A DNA stretch of 64,000 nucleotides from Pontibacter sp. HSC-14F20 (GTDB lineage: Bacteria; Bacteroidota; Bacteroidia; Cytophagales; Hymenobacteraceae). Positions 35,037 through 44,600 of the stretch are shown one piece after another. The translations under genes and the position numbers were made by a program. The number at the start of each line of letters is the position of its first letter. Within the stretch, counting starts at the first letter, position 1. The notes beneath the pieces are model-generated. The model made no database searches. It saw nothing but the letters and a program-made list of their open reading frames with translations, and was not told where the DNA came from. The stretch lies in contig NZ_JAHZTC010000018.1 in NCBI RefSeq assembly GCF_019599265.1, positions 48,859 through 112,858 on the forward strand, given 5' to 3'.

Positions 35037-36077
35037 ATGTCTGAGAATGAACCTAAAATAATAGTTATCGGAACATCGGCGGGAGGGATGCAGGCAGTAA
35101 CAAAGCTGCTGTCCCGGTTGCCGGAGCAGTTGCCCGCCTCAATTTTTATAGTGCAGCACCTGAGCCCCGACTCGTCCGCACATTTCCTGGTAGATCGCCT
35201 GAACAAGTATACTGACCTGAAGTGTAAAGTAGCGGAGCATGGGCACAAATTTGAGCCGGCTACCGTCTATTTCTCTCCTGCCGATAAGCACCTGTTGATA
35301 AGTGGCGACCACATGCTGGTGGTAAAAGGCCCACGCGAAAACCAGTTCAGGCCTGCTATAGACCCGTTGTTCCGGTCGGCTGCGGCGCATCATGGGGGAA
35401 ACACGACAGGTGTAATTTTAACTGGTTTTATGAGCGACGGGGTGATCGGGATGGAATGCATCAAAAGAAGCGGCGGCACAACTATAGTGCAACACCCGGA
35501 TGATGCAGAGTTTCCGGTGCTGCCTGAAAATGTAATCCGGAAGGTTGATGCAAATTATGTAGTGCCGCTAAGCGAAATGAGTAACATACTGGAAGAGCTG
35601 GCTCAACAGCCGACTCAGCAATCATTAACAATTCCGGCTGATATCCGGCAAGAGGCTTTAATAACAGAACGGGTTATGAGCAATACAACACAAACCAGCA
35701 TCGAAGAACTTGAAAAAGCCGGCACCCGCACAGCTTATAGTTGCCCGGACTGTGGTGGCGGTTTGTGGGAGCTGGGTCAGGAAGGAACCATAAAACGCTT
35801 CAGATGCCATTCGGGACATGCTTTTTCGCAGGATTCGCTGCTGCTGGGTATGTCCAATGCGCTGGAAGAAACGCTCTGGGTGGCGCTGCGGACGCTTGAG
35901 GAGCGACGCAACATTTTACTGAACATGTACCAAAGTGAAACCACCAAAGGGAACCACAGGTGGGCCGGCATACAGGAAAAGCGTGTTGAGGAAATGAAGG
36001 TGCATATTGAACGGCTACGGGAGCTGTTGTCGAAATCATCTTCTGCGGATGAGGAGCAGATGGGAGAGACGGGGTAG
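35037..36077 (+). CDS. CheB-type protein-glutamate methylesterase with C-terminal zinc ribbon
   Basis: The 346-residue protein has a CheB domain with Ser14 (GTSAGG), His41 (VQHLS) and Asp134 (GFMSDGV) and lacks a receiver domain. The C-terminal part has a zinc-ribbon-like CPDCGGG plus RCHSGHAF and a charged helix. It is divergent from the CheB-CheR-kinase gene across 234 bp. This stand-alone form is common in non-chemotactic soil bacteria. It may demethylate a protein modified by the CheR domain next door, which is an inference from position. Confidence 0.85.
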   Translation: MSENEPKIIVIGTSAGGMQAVTKLLSRLPEQLPASIFIVQHLSPDSSAHFLVDRLNKYTDLKCKVAEHGHKFEPATVYFSPADKHLLISGDHMLVVKGPRENQFRPAIDPLFRSAAAHHGGNTTGVILTGFMSDGVIGMECIKRSGGTTIVQHPDDAEFPVLPENVIRKVDANYVVPLSEMSNILEELAQQPTQQSLTIPADIRQEALITERVMSNTTQTSIEELEKAGTRTAYSCPDCGGGLWELGQEGTIKRFRCHSGHAFSQDSLLLGMSNALEETLWVALRTLEERRNILLNMYQSETTKGNHRWAGIQEKRVEEMKVHIERLRELLSKSSSADEEQMGETG

Positions 36078-36367
36078 GTATAGTTTTGTGATAACAACAG
36101 GTATATAGGTTGCCCGACTTCTTGCTTATGGTGTGCTAGTGTTAATGCGTAGTTAGCTGCGTAAAACCCTTATTATGCCGTTTAAAGTTTGTATTTACGG
36201 CCATTTCTGTATTCCTGCTGCTAATCAGGGCGTATAGGATGTTAAATCGTTTCTTAGGAGAGCATACCTGTAAACTGTAGATAAGCCTCTTTGGCCTCTA
36301 TTCGACAGGTGTGCTCTCAGAAGCAACAGGCAAACAGAATTACGGCAGCCAGAAAAGAAGATTAGCC

Positions 36368-36709
36368 ATGAATACCTCCCAAACCCGGCTTGTAGAGGAG
36401 CTGCAAGAGCTTTCTCTTGGTTTACTTGATAGCAACACCCTTATACTCAAACAGATTAACGGTTCTATGTTATGCCAGTTTCTGTCGCATGGCCTTGTAA
36501 ACTATACTGTTATGGTTACAAGCCAACTGCTGGCCACCACGCTTTGGCAGCTAAGCAGCTTGGGAATTATAGATGGCTCCGACTTTGTAGTCTTCAAAAA
36601 CGTCTTCAGCAAATTCTGCTTACACGTAAAAGCCAGGCAACTGTACGCCGAACTCGGAGTGCAGCAGCCTAATCTGGATCTTGAACTGCAAAACCTGCTG
36701 GCGGCTTAG
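36368..36709 (+). CDS. Hypothetical protein, 113 residues
   Basis: I do not recognise the family. The ATG at 36368 is preferred over the open frame from 36311. The product is mostly helical, with leucine-rich stretches (LVEELQELSLGLLDSNTLIL) and no membrane helix or signal. A good terminator follows at 36744-36781, which supports a real transcript. Confidence 0.55.
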   Translation: MNTSQTRLVEELQELSLGLLDSNTLILKQINGSMLCQFLSHGLVNYTVMVTSQLLATTLWQLSSLGIIDGSDFVVFKNVFSKFCLHVKARQLYAELGVQQPNLDLELQNLLAA

Positions 36710-36743
36710 GTTTTTTCTTCGTGCAAATTGTATGCACATAAAA

Positions 36744-36781
36744 GAGCCACTTGACGATTTTATTCGTAAGGGGCTTTTTTT
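36744..36781 (+). terminator. Rho-independent terminator after the 113-residue gene
   Basis: GCC-CTT-ACGA pairs with TCGT-AAG-GGC with two small bulges and a 6-nt loop, followed by seven T. Confidence 0.65.
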
Positions 36782-36782
36782 C

Positions 36783-37215
36783 AAGTGGTCGTGAAGGTCG
36801 TAAACAAACGCCTCCCTAACCTCTGTGTTAGCATGAACAGGCTGTAGGTTGCGCAGGTCAAACAGGCGGGGCAGATCGAGCTGGTGCAGGTAGCCGCTTG
36901 GGTAGTCCTGCCCGTAGTCTAGAGCGTATTGGTGGAAACTGACCCAGAAGGTCCTGAATCGCTTTTCCATAGCACTGGTTTGCTCCAGGACCAGCTGTAG
37001 CTGTCTGTGGTTGAGGCTGAGTAGGTCTAGCGCAGCCATTTGGGCAAGGAGTCTGAGTTGGCTCTCGAAGACACCGGCCTCGTCGTAGTGCGTCTCGTGC
37101 CTCAGCTCGTAGCTGTTACTTCCTGATGGCCAAAGGGACTTGTAGCCGCTTTTCTTTGGATAAGCTTCAGCTCAAAGGTCTGCAGACGGGTCAGAAACTC
37201 CTTTAGGTGCTTCAT
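36783..37215 (-). pseudogene. Frameshifted gene of unknown function
   Basis: An ATG at 37215 opens MKHLKEFLTRLQTFELKL and then loses frame. One base later in register the sequence continues as PKKSGYKSLWPSG, ELRHETHYDEAGVF and MAALDLLSLNHRQLQLVLE to about 36790. Both halves have normal codon use, so a one-base deletion near 37155-37165 is the simplest reading. The 3' end runs into the facing terminator. I cannot name the family. Confidence 0.4.
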
Positions 37216-37578
37216 GGCTTGACTTTTTCAGGTGATATTCTATTGTTAGGGCTCCCCATATTTGCTGGTAGAGATAGCCTATAGAACTTGCAATTAGAAG
37301 AAGGCCTCACATATCCAGTAGGCATCAACAGGGTTTTAGAAAGATTCTTATGTACCAGTAATGCCGGATTCTGGTACATATCAGTTCTCTTATGTACCAA
37401 TAATCACTAATGCTGGTACATACCAACAGCCATATGTCCCAATAAACGACACTTATGGTACAACCTAGGATGCTTACGTACTTATAACAGGGGCGGTAGA
37501 AGTGTACTGCTCCTTGGCATTCACAAAAATCTTAATCAGTGGCAGGTTCAGGTATTAATTGCTCGTGCCTATCTTTTC

Positions 37579-38579
37579 TTATTGAAGCAGTCCTAAATCG
37601 GCAAGTGCATTCAGATATCTAGCGGCGGCTTTACGTTCCAGCATGAGGTCCTTCATCACAAATTCAATCTTGGTATAGGGATGCTTGAACAGGTTGTTGA
37701 GCAGATCCTGGCTATATATTTTGGGCAGGTCTGTACGAATCCTCTTTTTGTACTGCTGCATAAGGAGGTTGATGCTTTTCACCATCTCAATAGTTTGCTT
37801 GGCTGTTTCCTCTACTCCTTTGAGCATGAATAGGAGCCATGCCTCCCATTCACCTGTGTCGCGCACATGCTGCAGCAGGCGGTAATAGTCCGCCTTATTT
37901 TCCACCACGTAGCGGCTGAGGTAAAGCACAGGCAGCTGCAGCAGGTCTTTGCATACAAGGTACAGGATATTGATGATACGCCCGGTGCGGCCGTTCCCGT
38001 CATAGAAAGGGTGGATGCTCTCAAACTGATAGTGGATGATGGCCATCTTGATCAGCGGGTCGACATCGGATAGCTCGTCATCATTAATGTAGAGGACAAA
38101 GTTATGCATGAGGTGCTCTATCTGGTCCGGATGCTGAGGTGGTATATAGACCGTTGCACCTGTTTTGGCATTTTTCAGCGTCGTGCCCGGCAGCCTGCGC
38201 AAGCCGGCATTGTTCTGCTCAAGCTCCTGCTGGATTCTGAGAATGTGGCCTAAGCTCAGAATCTTATTTCTACGCACCGCTTCAAAGCCTTCCCGTAAGG
38301 CCGTTGCATAGTTCTGCACCTCCTTGGTAGCGGTGCTCAGGGCGTAACCTGCCTGCAGTTCGGCTTTGAAGAGCTCATCCTGAGTGGTGATGATGTTCTC
38401 TATGGCCGAACTTCCCGCGCTTCCTGCAAGGTAAGCGTGTTGATCAGGATCTGTTCATTGGGAATAGTTGCTGCTACTCCCTTCAGCTCGGCCAGATAAC
38501 GGTGGGCTGTCGTAGCCTGCTTCAAGACAGCTTTAGTCTCTACTTCAATATTAACAGGTAATTCAGTTGGCTGCCACAT
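37579..38579 (-). pseudogene. Fic-family protein gene, frameshifted
   Basis: The Fic core is intact, with IHPFYDGNGRTGR carrying the catalytic His and the AMP-transfer loop, and a C-terminal winged-helix-like segment. The N-terminal Fic_N region starts at the ATG at 38579 (MWQPTELPVN) but stops early. A one-base deletion near 38411-38424 breaks it: restoring one base gives LTLQEAR-x-SSAIENIITTQDELF, the expected family sequence. Fic enzymes AMPylate proteins. The 246-codon open part (37579-38319) still holds the catalytic domain. A sequencing error is the alternative. Confidence 0.75.
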
Positions 38580-39245
38580 GGCTAGATTGACAAAATATCG
38601 TTCTTAATTGAGATGACTTACTTTAATCTTTATATAATTATCGCCATAACTGGCGCAGTAGCGATTGAATTCTCTAAGAAGGTTTCCTACTTTTTAATTT
38701 CGGGGAGACTTTGTTTTATCTCAGAGCTCTCCGTTTCTGATAGGCTAGCTGGCAGTGATATACAGGTTTAAGGTACAGCAAGTGTAATCGGCGCTTTAGG
38801 TAGTGCCCCCATGTTGCACCATCTGTTATCAAACAAATATGATAAATTATAAATGCTTTAGGGTATTGAAGATTGAAGTACCAACCAGAACCTGAAGTGA
38901 GTCGGTTGCTTTAGCGAAAGAAGTCTGAATGGGGCTTAAGTTCCTGAATAGTTCCTAGCTGTATGTCGTGAAGCTAGTCATTTCACTTAATAGCCCCTTC
39001 TCTTAACAAAGGACCTTTTCTTACCTATAGCAAGGTGGCAATAAAGGACAGTGTTGGCTCCAAAAAAGAGCCGCGACGAGAATCCGCCATCTCCATCTCT
39101 CTTATCTACCTACTCCTTTCAAGCCACCCAGCTACGAGAGTAAGCGCATCAGGTTTCCAGAAAATAGTCCATTCTTCTGTTCTGGAACAGAATTTTCCAA
39201 AAAGCCTTCCTCTACCTTTATACTACACCAAAAGGGAAAAGGGAC
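38580..39245. other. Intergenic region, no gene seen
   Basis: This AT-rich 666-bp gap precedes the GC-rich redox/SusCD cassette. A 72-codon frame ending at 39253 has no family features and overlaps the next start. I see no strong hairpin. Confidence 0.4.
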
Positions 39246-39725
39246 ATGAATAAAAAGCTGGTCATAGAGGGAATTACAGCACTGCTGATCCTGCTGTTTC
39301 TTTACACGGCGCTGAGCAAACTGCTGGATTTGCAGGCTTTCCGAGGGCAGCTGATGCTGCAGCCTTTCCCTGCGGGTTGGGACAGTGTGCTGCTTTGGGC
39401 GTTGCCCCTGACCGAGCTGCTGGCCTGCACCCTGCTTTTCTTTCCGCGGATGCGGCTGCAGGGCCTCTATCTGGCGTCGCTCCTGATGTCGGTTTTCACC
39501 CTGTACGTTGCCCTAATCCTTACGCGCGCATTCGGCTATATCCCCTGCAGCTGCGGGGGCGTGTTGGAGCGAATGGACTGGGAGACGCATCTGGTCTTCA
39601 ACGTGGTTTTCTTGGCTTTGGCGATCACCGGGACAATACTTTACAAACGAACAGAACGGCAGGAGCCTGCTGTGCGGGCTGCGGCTGAGCTGTCTAACGG
39701 AAAGGAGGGAAGCGGCAAAGAGTAA
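39246..39725 (+). CDS. MauE/DoxX-type redox-associated membrane protein
   Basis: The 159-residue protein has four membrane helices (about 7-25, 47-66, 73-95, 114-132) and a CSCGG motif at 101-105 just after helix 3, on one face of the membrane. The GITALLILLFLYTALSKLLD opening and PLTELLA are typical for MauE. MauE, with the thioredoxin-like MauD, is required for folding of the disulphide-rich methylamine dehydrogenase small subunit. The cassette includes a thioredoxin-like gene (44828-46138) and a two-Cys small exported protein next door, so a role in cysteine oxidation is plausible. GC content is clearly higher than the left flank. Confidence 0.8.
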   Translation: MNKKLVIEGITALLILLFLYTALSKLLDLQAFRGQLMLQPFPAGWDSVLLWALPLTELLACTLLFFPRMRLQGLYLASLLMSVFTLYVALILTRAFGYIPCSCGGVLERMDWETHLVFNVVFLALAITGTILYKRTERQEPAVRAAAELSNGKEGSGKE

Positions 39726-39868
39726 GCATGGAAACAGCGCAGCAGGGGAGCCCCGCAGCATGGTAAACGACAGTATAAATTCTCCGACTGGGCAAGGGCT
39801 CGGGAGCCAGATGGAGCAGGTGATCGCCTGGGCCTGCCAATCTCAGGCAACTTTAAATTTTTAATACC

Positions 39869-40165
39869 ATGAAAAAGATGAATTTGAGTATGCTCGCCAT
39901 TTTGCTGGGGACAGCACTGGCGGTTGCCGGAGTCGAGGGGAACTCGCAGCCGGAAGCGCAACAGGAGCAGTGGTTCCTGCTGCAGATGGGAGGTGATCCT
40001 TCTGATCCGAATGACTACACCATCACCGGTGGGTCACCGTCCAACTGCGTGGTGGGCGACCACCGCTGCGCTATTCTAGCAGAGGAGGATGCCACAAACC
40101 CAGGGAAGCCGACGCAGGATGGTGTAGATGACCCTGCAAGGGAAGTGTTCCGCAGCCAACAGTAG
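39869..40165 (+). CDS. Small exported two-cysteine protein, DUF6520-like
   Basis: The 98-residue protein starts with a signal-like segment (MKKMNLSMLAILLGTALAVA) and has just two cysteines, Cys60 and Cys67, in SNCVVGDHRCAIL. The spacing invites one disulphide. The acidic C-terminus is likely disordered. The length and C-x6-C pattern fit the Bacteroidota DUF6520 group, as I recall it. It is 143 bp after the MauE gene and precedes a bidirectional terminator, so it shares the MauE transcript. Function is unknown. Confidence 0.65.
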   Translation: MKKMNLSMLAILLGTALAVAGVEGNSQPEAQQEQWFLLQMGGDPSDPNDYTITGGSPSNCVVGDHRCAILAEEDATNPGKPTQDGVDDPAREVFRSQQ

Positions 40166-40190
40166 CTAAGGAGACGCTTTGCTGAATAAG

Positions 40191-40223
40191 AAAAGCCTGA
40201 TGCGTATGCGCATCAGGCTTTTT
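40191..40223. terminator. Bidirectional terminator between DUF6520-like gene and susD
   Basis: AAAAGCCTGATGCG (40191-40204) pairs with CGCATCAGGCTTTT (40209-40222) around a 4-nt loop. It ends both converging transcripts. Confidence 0.85.
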
Positions 40224-40232
40224 GGTGTGAGC

Positions 40233-41588
40233 TTAGTTCTGCTGGATGCCACTTATTTCTATCACTCTTTGCGGAATCGGGAAAACGTAGCTGGGATTCC
40301 CCGGCGGAAGTGTGCGTGTGCCCTCGGGTAGCTCCCGGCTGAGGGAAATGGCGTAGCGGCTGTCCTTGTTGAGGCGGCGCAGGTCAGCCCAGCGCAGGCT
40401 TCGGAAGGCCAGCTCTTTTCTGCGCTCCTCCAGGATGATGTCCAATGCTTGGGTGCCGTCAGTAGCTTCCAGGGGCGTGAAGGTACCGGCCTTCCAGCGT
40501 TTTTCCAGCAGGACATTGAGCGTGGCCATGGCCGGCCCCGCCTGACCCAGCCGGGCAAGGCACTCGGCGCGGATCAGGTACAGCTCGTCGGTGGCGAGCC
40601 CGGTGAAGAGGAGAATGGACCCGGCGTAACTTCCCCGGAAACCGATGTTGCCGGGTTCATACTCGTGGTAAAAGATCTCCCGGCGCAGATCATCCTCCCC
40701 ATAGAGCGCGTACAGGTCCGGGTTCACTTTTCCCGCCGGGTAGTAAGTGCCGGAGAGCATGAACATGGTGGTATGGAAAATCACCTCTTCGTTCATGCCC
40801 GGGATCGGGTTCGCTGTGTTCAGGTCCAGCAGGTTGTAGTCCAGCAGCCGGTCATGCAGACTGAGGGCCCTGTCTGCATAGGAAAGGGCCTCGGCGTAGC
40901 GCTCCTGCTGCAGCAGGGTGCGGGCGAGCAGCGCGAAGGCGGCCGGCTTGGAGGGACGGGTCTTGTAGGAGGGCACTTCCGGTAGCAACTCTGTGGCCGT
41001 TTTCAGGTCTGCCAGCACCTGGTCGTAACTTTCCTGCACAGATGCCCTGCCAACACGCTCGTTGATGTCAGGGCTCAGTTTGAGTACAATGCCAGGGTCC
41101 TGGGCTGCCGTAGCTTCACTGTATGGCACCGCATAGACCTGCAGCAGGTTGTAGAAGGCATTTGCCCGGTAGAAAAGCGCGCTCCCCCTGATCATGTTCC
41201 ACTCGCTTTTTTGGTGAGGGGCGGGCTCCAGTTTTTCTGTGCCCTCCAGCACTAGGTTGGCGTACAGCACCGCGTTGTAAGACAGAGACCAGTCATTGCG
41301 GTCACTGTCATTGTAGACATCCCGCTCCCAGGCGTAGACGTTCCTGACCGTCAGACTGGAGAGGGCGTTCCAGTCCGCAGGTCTGATATATAAGTTGTCG
41401 GCGGCGACTTCGCCTGTAAAAGGAGTCTCCTGGTTCAGTGCGTAGTTGTTGTCGAGCAGGCGCAGGAGGTTCTCAAGCCTGTCGGTGGGGATCGCCAGCG
41501 ACTTGTCAGGCTTTACGTCCAGGAAATGCTCGCAGGACGAAAGCGAAATCGCCAGGAGTAGGGTGAAAATGCATTTTAACTTTTTCAT
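40233..41588 (-). CDS. RagB/SusD-family outer-membrane lipoprotein
   Basis: The 451-residue protein has a lipoprotein signal ending ISLSSC followed by EHFLDVKPDKS, the usual SusD opening. Helical TPR-like repeats follow, and the C-terminal SusD domain has TDELYLIRAECLARLGQ and ILEERRKELAFRSLRWADL. SusD-like proteins cap the SusC channel and bind its ligand. The gene follows susC by 18 nt. The absence of glycoside hydrolases in the cassette argues against a simple polysaccharide locus. Confidence 0.93.
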   Translation of the reverse strand: MKKLKCIFTLLLAISLSSCEHFLDVKPDKSLAIPTDRLENLLRLLDNNYALNQETPFTGEVAADNLYIRPADWNALSSLTVRNVYAWERDVYNDSDRNDWSLSYNAVLYANLVLEGTEKLEPAPHQKSEWNMIRGSALFYRANAFYNLLQVYAVPYSEATAAQDPGIVLKLSPDINERVGRASVQESYDQVLADLKTATELLPEVPSYKTRPSKPAAFALLARTLLQQERYAEALSYADRALSLHDRLLDYNLLDLNTANPIPGMNEEVIFHTTMFMLSGTYYPAGKVNPDLYALYGEDDLRREIFYHEYEPGNIGFRGSYAGSILLFTGLATDELYLIRAECLARLGQAGPAMATLNVLLEKRWKAGTFTPLEATDGTQALDIILEERRKELAFRSLRWADLRRLNKDSRYAISLSRELPEGTRTLPPGNPSYVFPIPQRVIEISGIQQN

Positions 41589-41606
41589 GGTATCGATCTT
41601 TTAGAG

Positions 41607-44600
41607 TTAGAATCCAACCCGGAATCCCATGGAGAGGGTCGGGGGCGGTGTCATGTAACTGGCATGGTCAGGGTCAAGGCCGTGCTTGTTGGCGCGCCAC
41701 AGGATGCCCAGGTCCCGCGCTACGGCGTAGAGCTGAACGTGCTGTACCATGCGCCGGGAACTGGACGGCTGCAGCACGTCTACCGTCAGGTTGATGTCCT
41801 GCAGCCGTATATGGTCCCCTTTCTCCACCAGGGCGGCGGAGTTGGTGTAAAAGGTGTCGCGGTTCACGTTGCCCGGGTAGACCATGGACGGAACAGAAGT
41901 GTGCTGCTCGTCTCCCGGCTGTTGCCAACGGCGGGCAAAGTCCGGGTGGCTGACCCAGCCTTGGAACAAGTTGTTGTAGTGGATGGAGGGGCGTCTGAAG
42001 TAATACCCGAAGCGGTAGCTGATATTACCCGACAACGTGACGCCCTTGTAGCGGAAGGTGTTCAGAAAGGAACCGAAAACAGGAGGGAGGGCCGGACCAT
42101 GGAAGACCAGTTCCTCCAACTGCGTATTGCGGGTGATGGCTGTGTAGTCTTTGCTGAGCTCCCCCTCGACAAGTCCCTGCGGATCCCCGGTCTGCGGGTC
42201 CAGCCCCTGCCAGGCATAGCTGTAGATGCTATGCGGGGGGCGCCCTTCCACCGGCGTGACGGACAGGCCGGAATTGATGAAGGTGCTGCCGCTGGCTGTG
42301 GTGCTTTCATACCGGGTGACCTCGCTCCTGTTATAGTTGAAGAGCAGCGTGCTGCTCCAGTTCAGGCCCCTGTCCAGCAGTTTTCCGGTCAGTGAGAGGT
42401 CCACGCCACTTCCTTTCATGGAGGCGACGTTGCGGCGGACCCTGCCGCTTATCACACCGGCCGTCGGGTCCACGAGGGCGTCACCGATCAGGTCTGTGCC
42501 CTTTTTGACATAATAGTCCAGCGTACCGTGCAGGCGTTCATTTTTCAGGCGGAAATCCAGCCCCATGTTCCAGGTGGCTGCTTTTTCCCAGCGCAGGTCC
42601 GGGTTAGGGTAGGTGCGCACCACAGCGTAAGGGCTGCCGTTCAGATTGCCCGAGACGGAGCTGATGGTGGCCAGCGCGGTGAGGTTGTTATCCAGGTTGC
42701 CGTTATAACCAAACGAAGTCCTGGCTTTCAGGTATTCCAGCCAGGGAAGGGAAAAGAATTCCTCCCGGTGGGCGTTCCAGGCCAGTCCGGCCGACCAGAG
42801 GGGAACGCCGCGCTGGTTGCTGTTCACCCCAAAGAGGTTGGAGGCGTCCTTGCGGGCGCTCGCGGTGGCGACGTAGCGGCCGTCGAAGGTATAAGTGGCG
42901 TTGGCGTAGTAAGAGGTAAAACGCTGGTTCCGCTCCGAGAAGCCGGTGTTGTTTTGTATGCGCCCCCTCGTGGCCGGGTTGAAGGAGAGGGGAAACTGTG
43001 TCATGTAGTCAACGGGTACAGAGGTGCCCACGCGATCATCATAGCCATATGCCCGGAACTGCTGACCGGTGCTGCGCTGTGCCTGCCCTTCGGCACCGGC
43101 CATGGCCGACAATTCATGCTGGCCGGCTGATAGGTCGTACCGGAGCTGTCCCCGGCCGTTGTGGGACCGGAACTGGCTGTGCCAGGTGTCAATAATGCTG
43201 CCCCGGGGAACAGGGAAGCTCAGCGTTCCGTCCGGGTTCACTTGGGTGAAGCGGTTGATCAGGTTGCGCGTCTCGTATGCCTCGGATGTCTGCAGGTTGG
43301 TGTTCAGGTCCTGGTTATGGGTATACTGGTACTTCCCGATAAAAGTCAGGCCTTTGAACAGGTCCACGTCCACCCCAGCCGTCACGATGGCCTGCTGCTG
43401 CTCGATCGTGTGGTCAATTCCGTCAGCATCCCGCAGCGGCACATACTCCCAGTTGAGCAGGCCGTTGGATGCGGCAGAGGCGGCATAGTCCTGCCGGTAG
43501 TCTCGGGGCAGGATCACCGGGTTGCCCTGTTCGTCCGCCAGGCGGGCATAGGGGTAGAGCCTTTTGGACTGGTCCAGGCTGATGTCATTGAAGGCGGGGC
43601 GCCCGAAGCGCCTGGTCCCCTGCGCCAGGTTGATGCCTGTGTGCAGCGTCAGTCGTTTGATGGGGGTGTAGCTGTTGTCGGCGCGCAGGCTGATGCGGTG
43701 GTTGGGATCACCCAGTTGGCCGGTGGCGGCATCGTAACCGCCTGCCAGGTAATAAGACATGCGCTCGCCGCCGCCGCTCAGGTTAAGGGCGTATTGCTGG
43801 TTTACCCCGGTATCGTAGAGATAGCGCTGGAAATCGTCCCGCACGTCGTGGGCGGCCAGGCCCTGCAGGGCCTCCTCCAACTGAGCGTCTGTCAGCTGGC
43901 CCTTTCGGTGCAGGATCATCAACTCCACGGCAGGCGAGAGCAATGTGCGGGCGGGACTGTTCTCCTGGCTGTTGTAGTAGCCTCTGCCGAAAAGAAAGCG
44001 TTCCACCCCGATGAAGTCAGTCGGGGCCATCATGGGCACCTGGCTGAAGTCCGGCTTTGAGAGCACGCTGACATTGGCGTTGACGTTCACACGCATGGGC
44101 TGCTGGAGACGTCCTTTTTTGGTGGTGATCACGATCACGCCGTTGCCGGCGCGGGCGCCCCAGATCGAAGCTGCCGCTGCGTCCTTGAGCACCGTAATAC
44201 TCTCCACGTCGTTGGGATTGATAGCGTTCAGGCTGCCTTCGTAGGGGAAGTTGTCCAGGATAATGAGCGGTTCGGCATTGCCGTAGATTGTGCTAATGCC
44301 CCGGATGTTGACTTTGGGGTTGTTGCGAACGCGCTCGTCAATGTTAAGCCCGGAGGTGACGCCCTTGAGCCGGTCCAGGATGCTGGGACTGACGGAGCGG
44401 TCGAGCAGCTCCCAGTCTACCTGCGTAAAGGAGCCTGTCACCCGCTCGGGAGCCAGGCGCTCATAGCCTGTGGAGACGAGCACCTCCCCGAGAGACTGGG
44501 AGTTCTCACGCAGGGCAATGGTCATTTCCCCGCCCAAAGGTGGTTTTAGCGGCACCTGCTGTGTGATGTAGCCCAAAAACGAAATCTCCAGGGTGTCGGC

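Noticed and set aside
30813..36077. Chemotaxis operon
   Set aside because: No CheA, CheW, CheY or chemoreceptor genes are nearby and the CheB proteins lack receiver domains.
39035..39253. 72-codon frame before the MauE gene
   Set aside because: Overlaps the MauE start and has no recognisable features.
43161..44060. 299-codon open frame antisense to susC
   Set aside because: Shadow of a GC-rich gene; composition is repetitive Gly/Val/Gln and no start signal is present.
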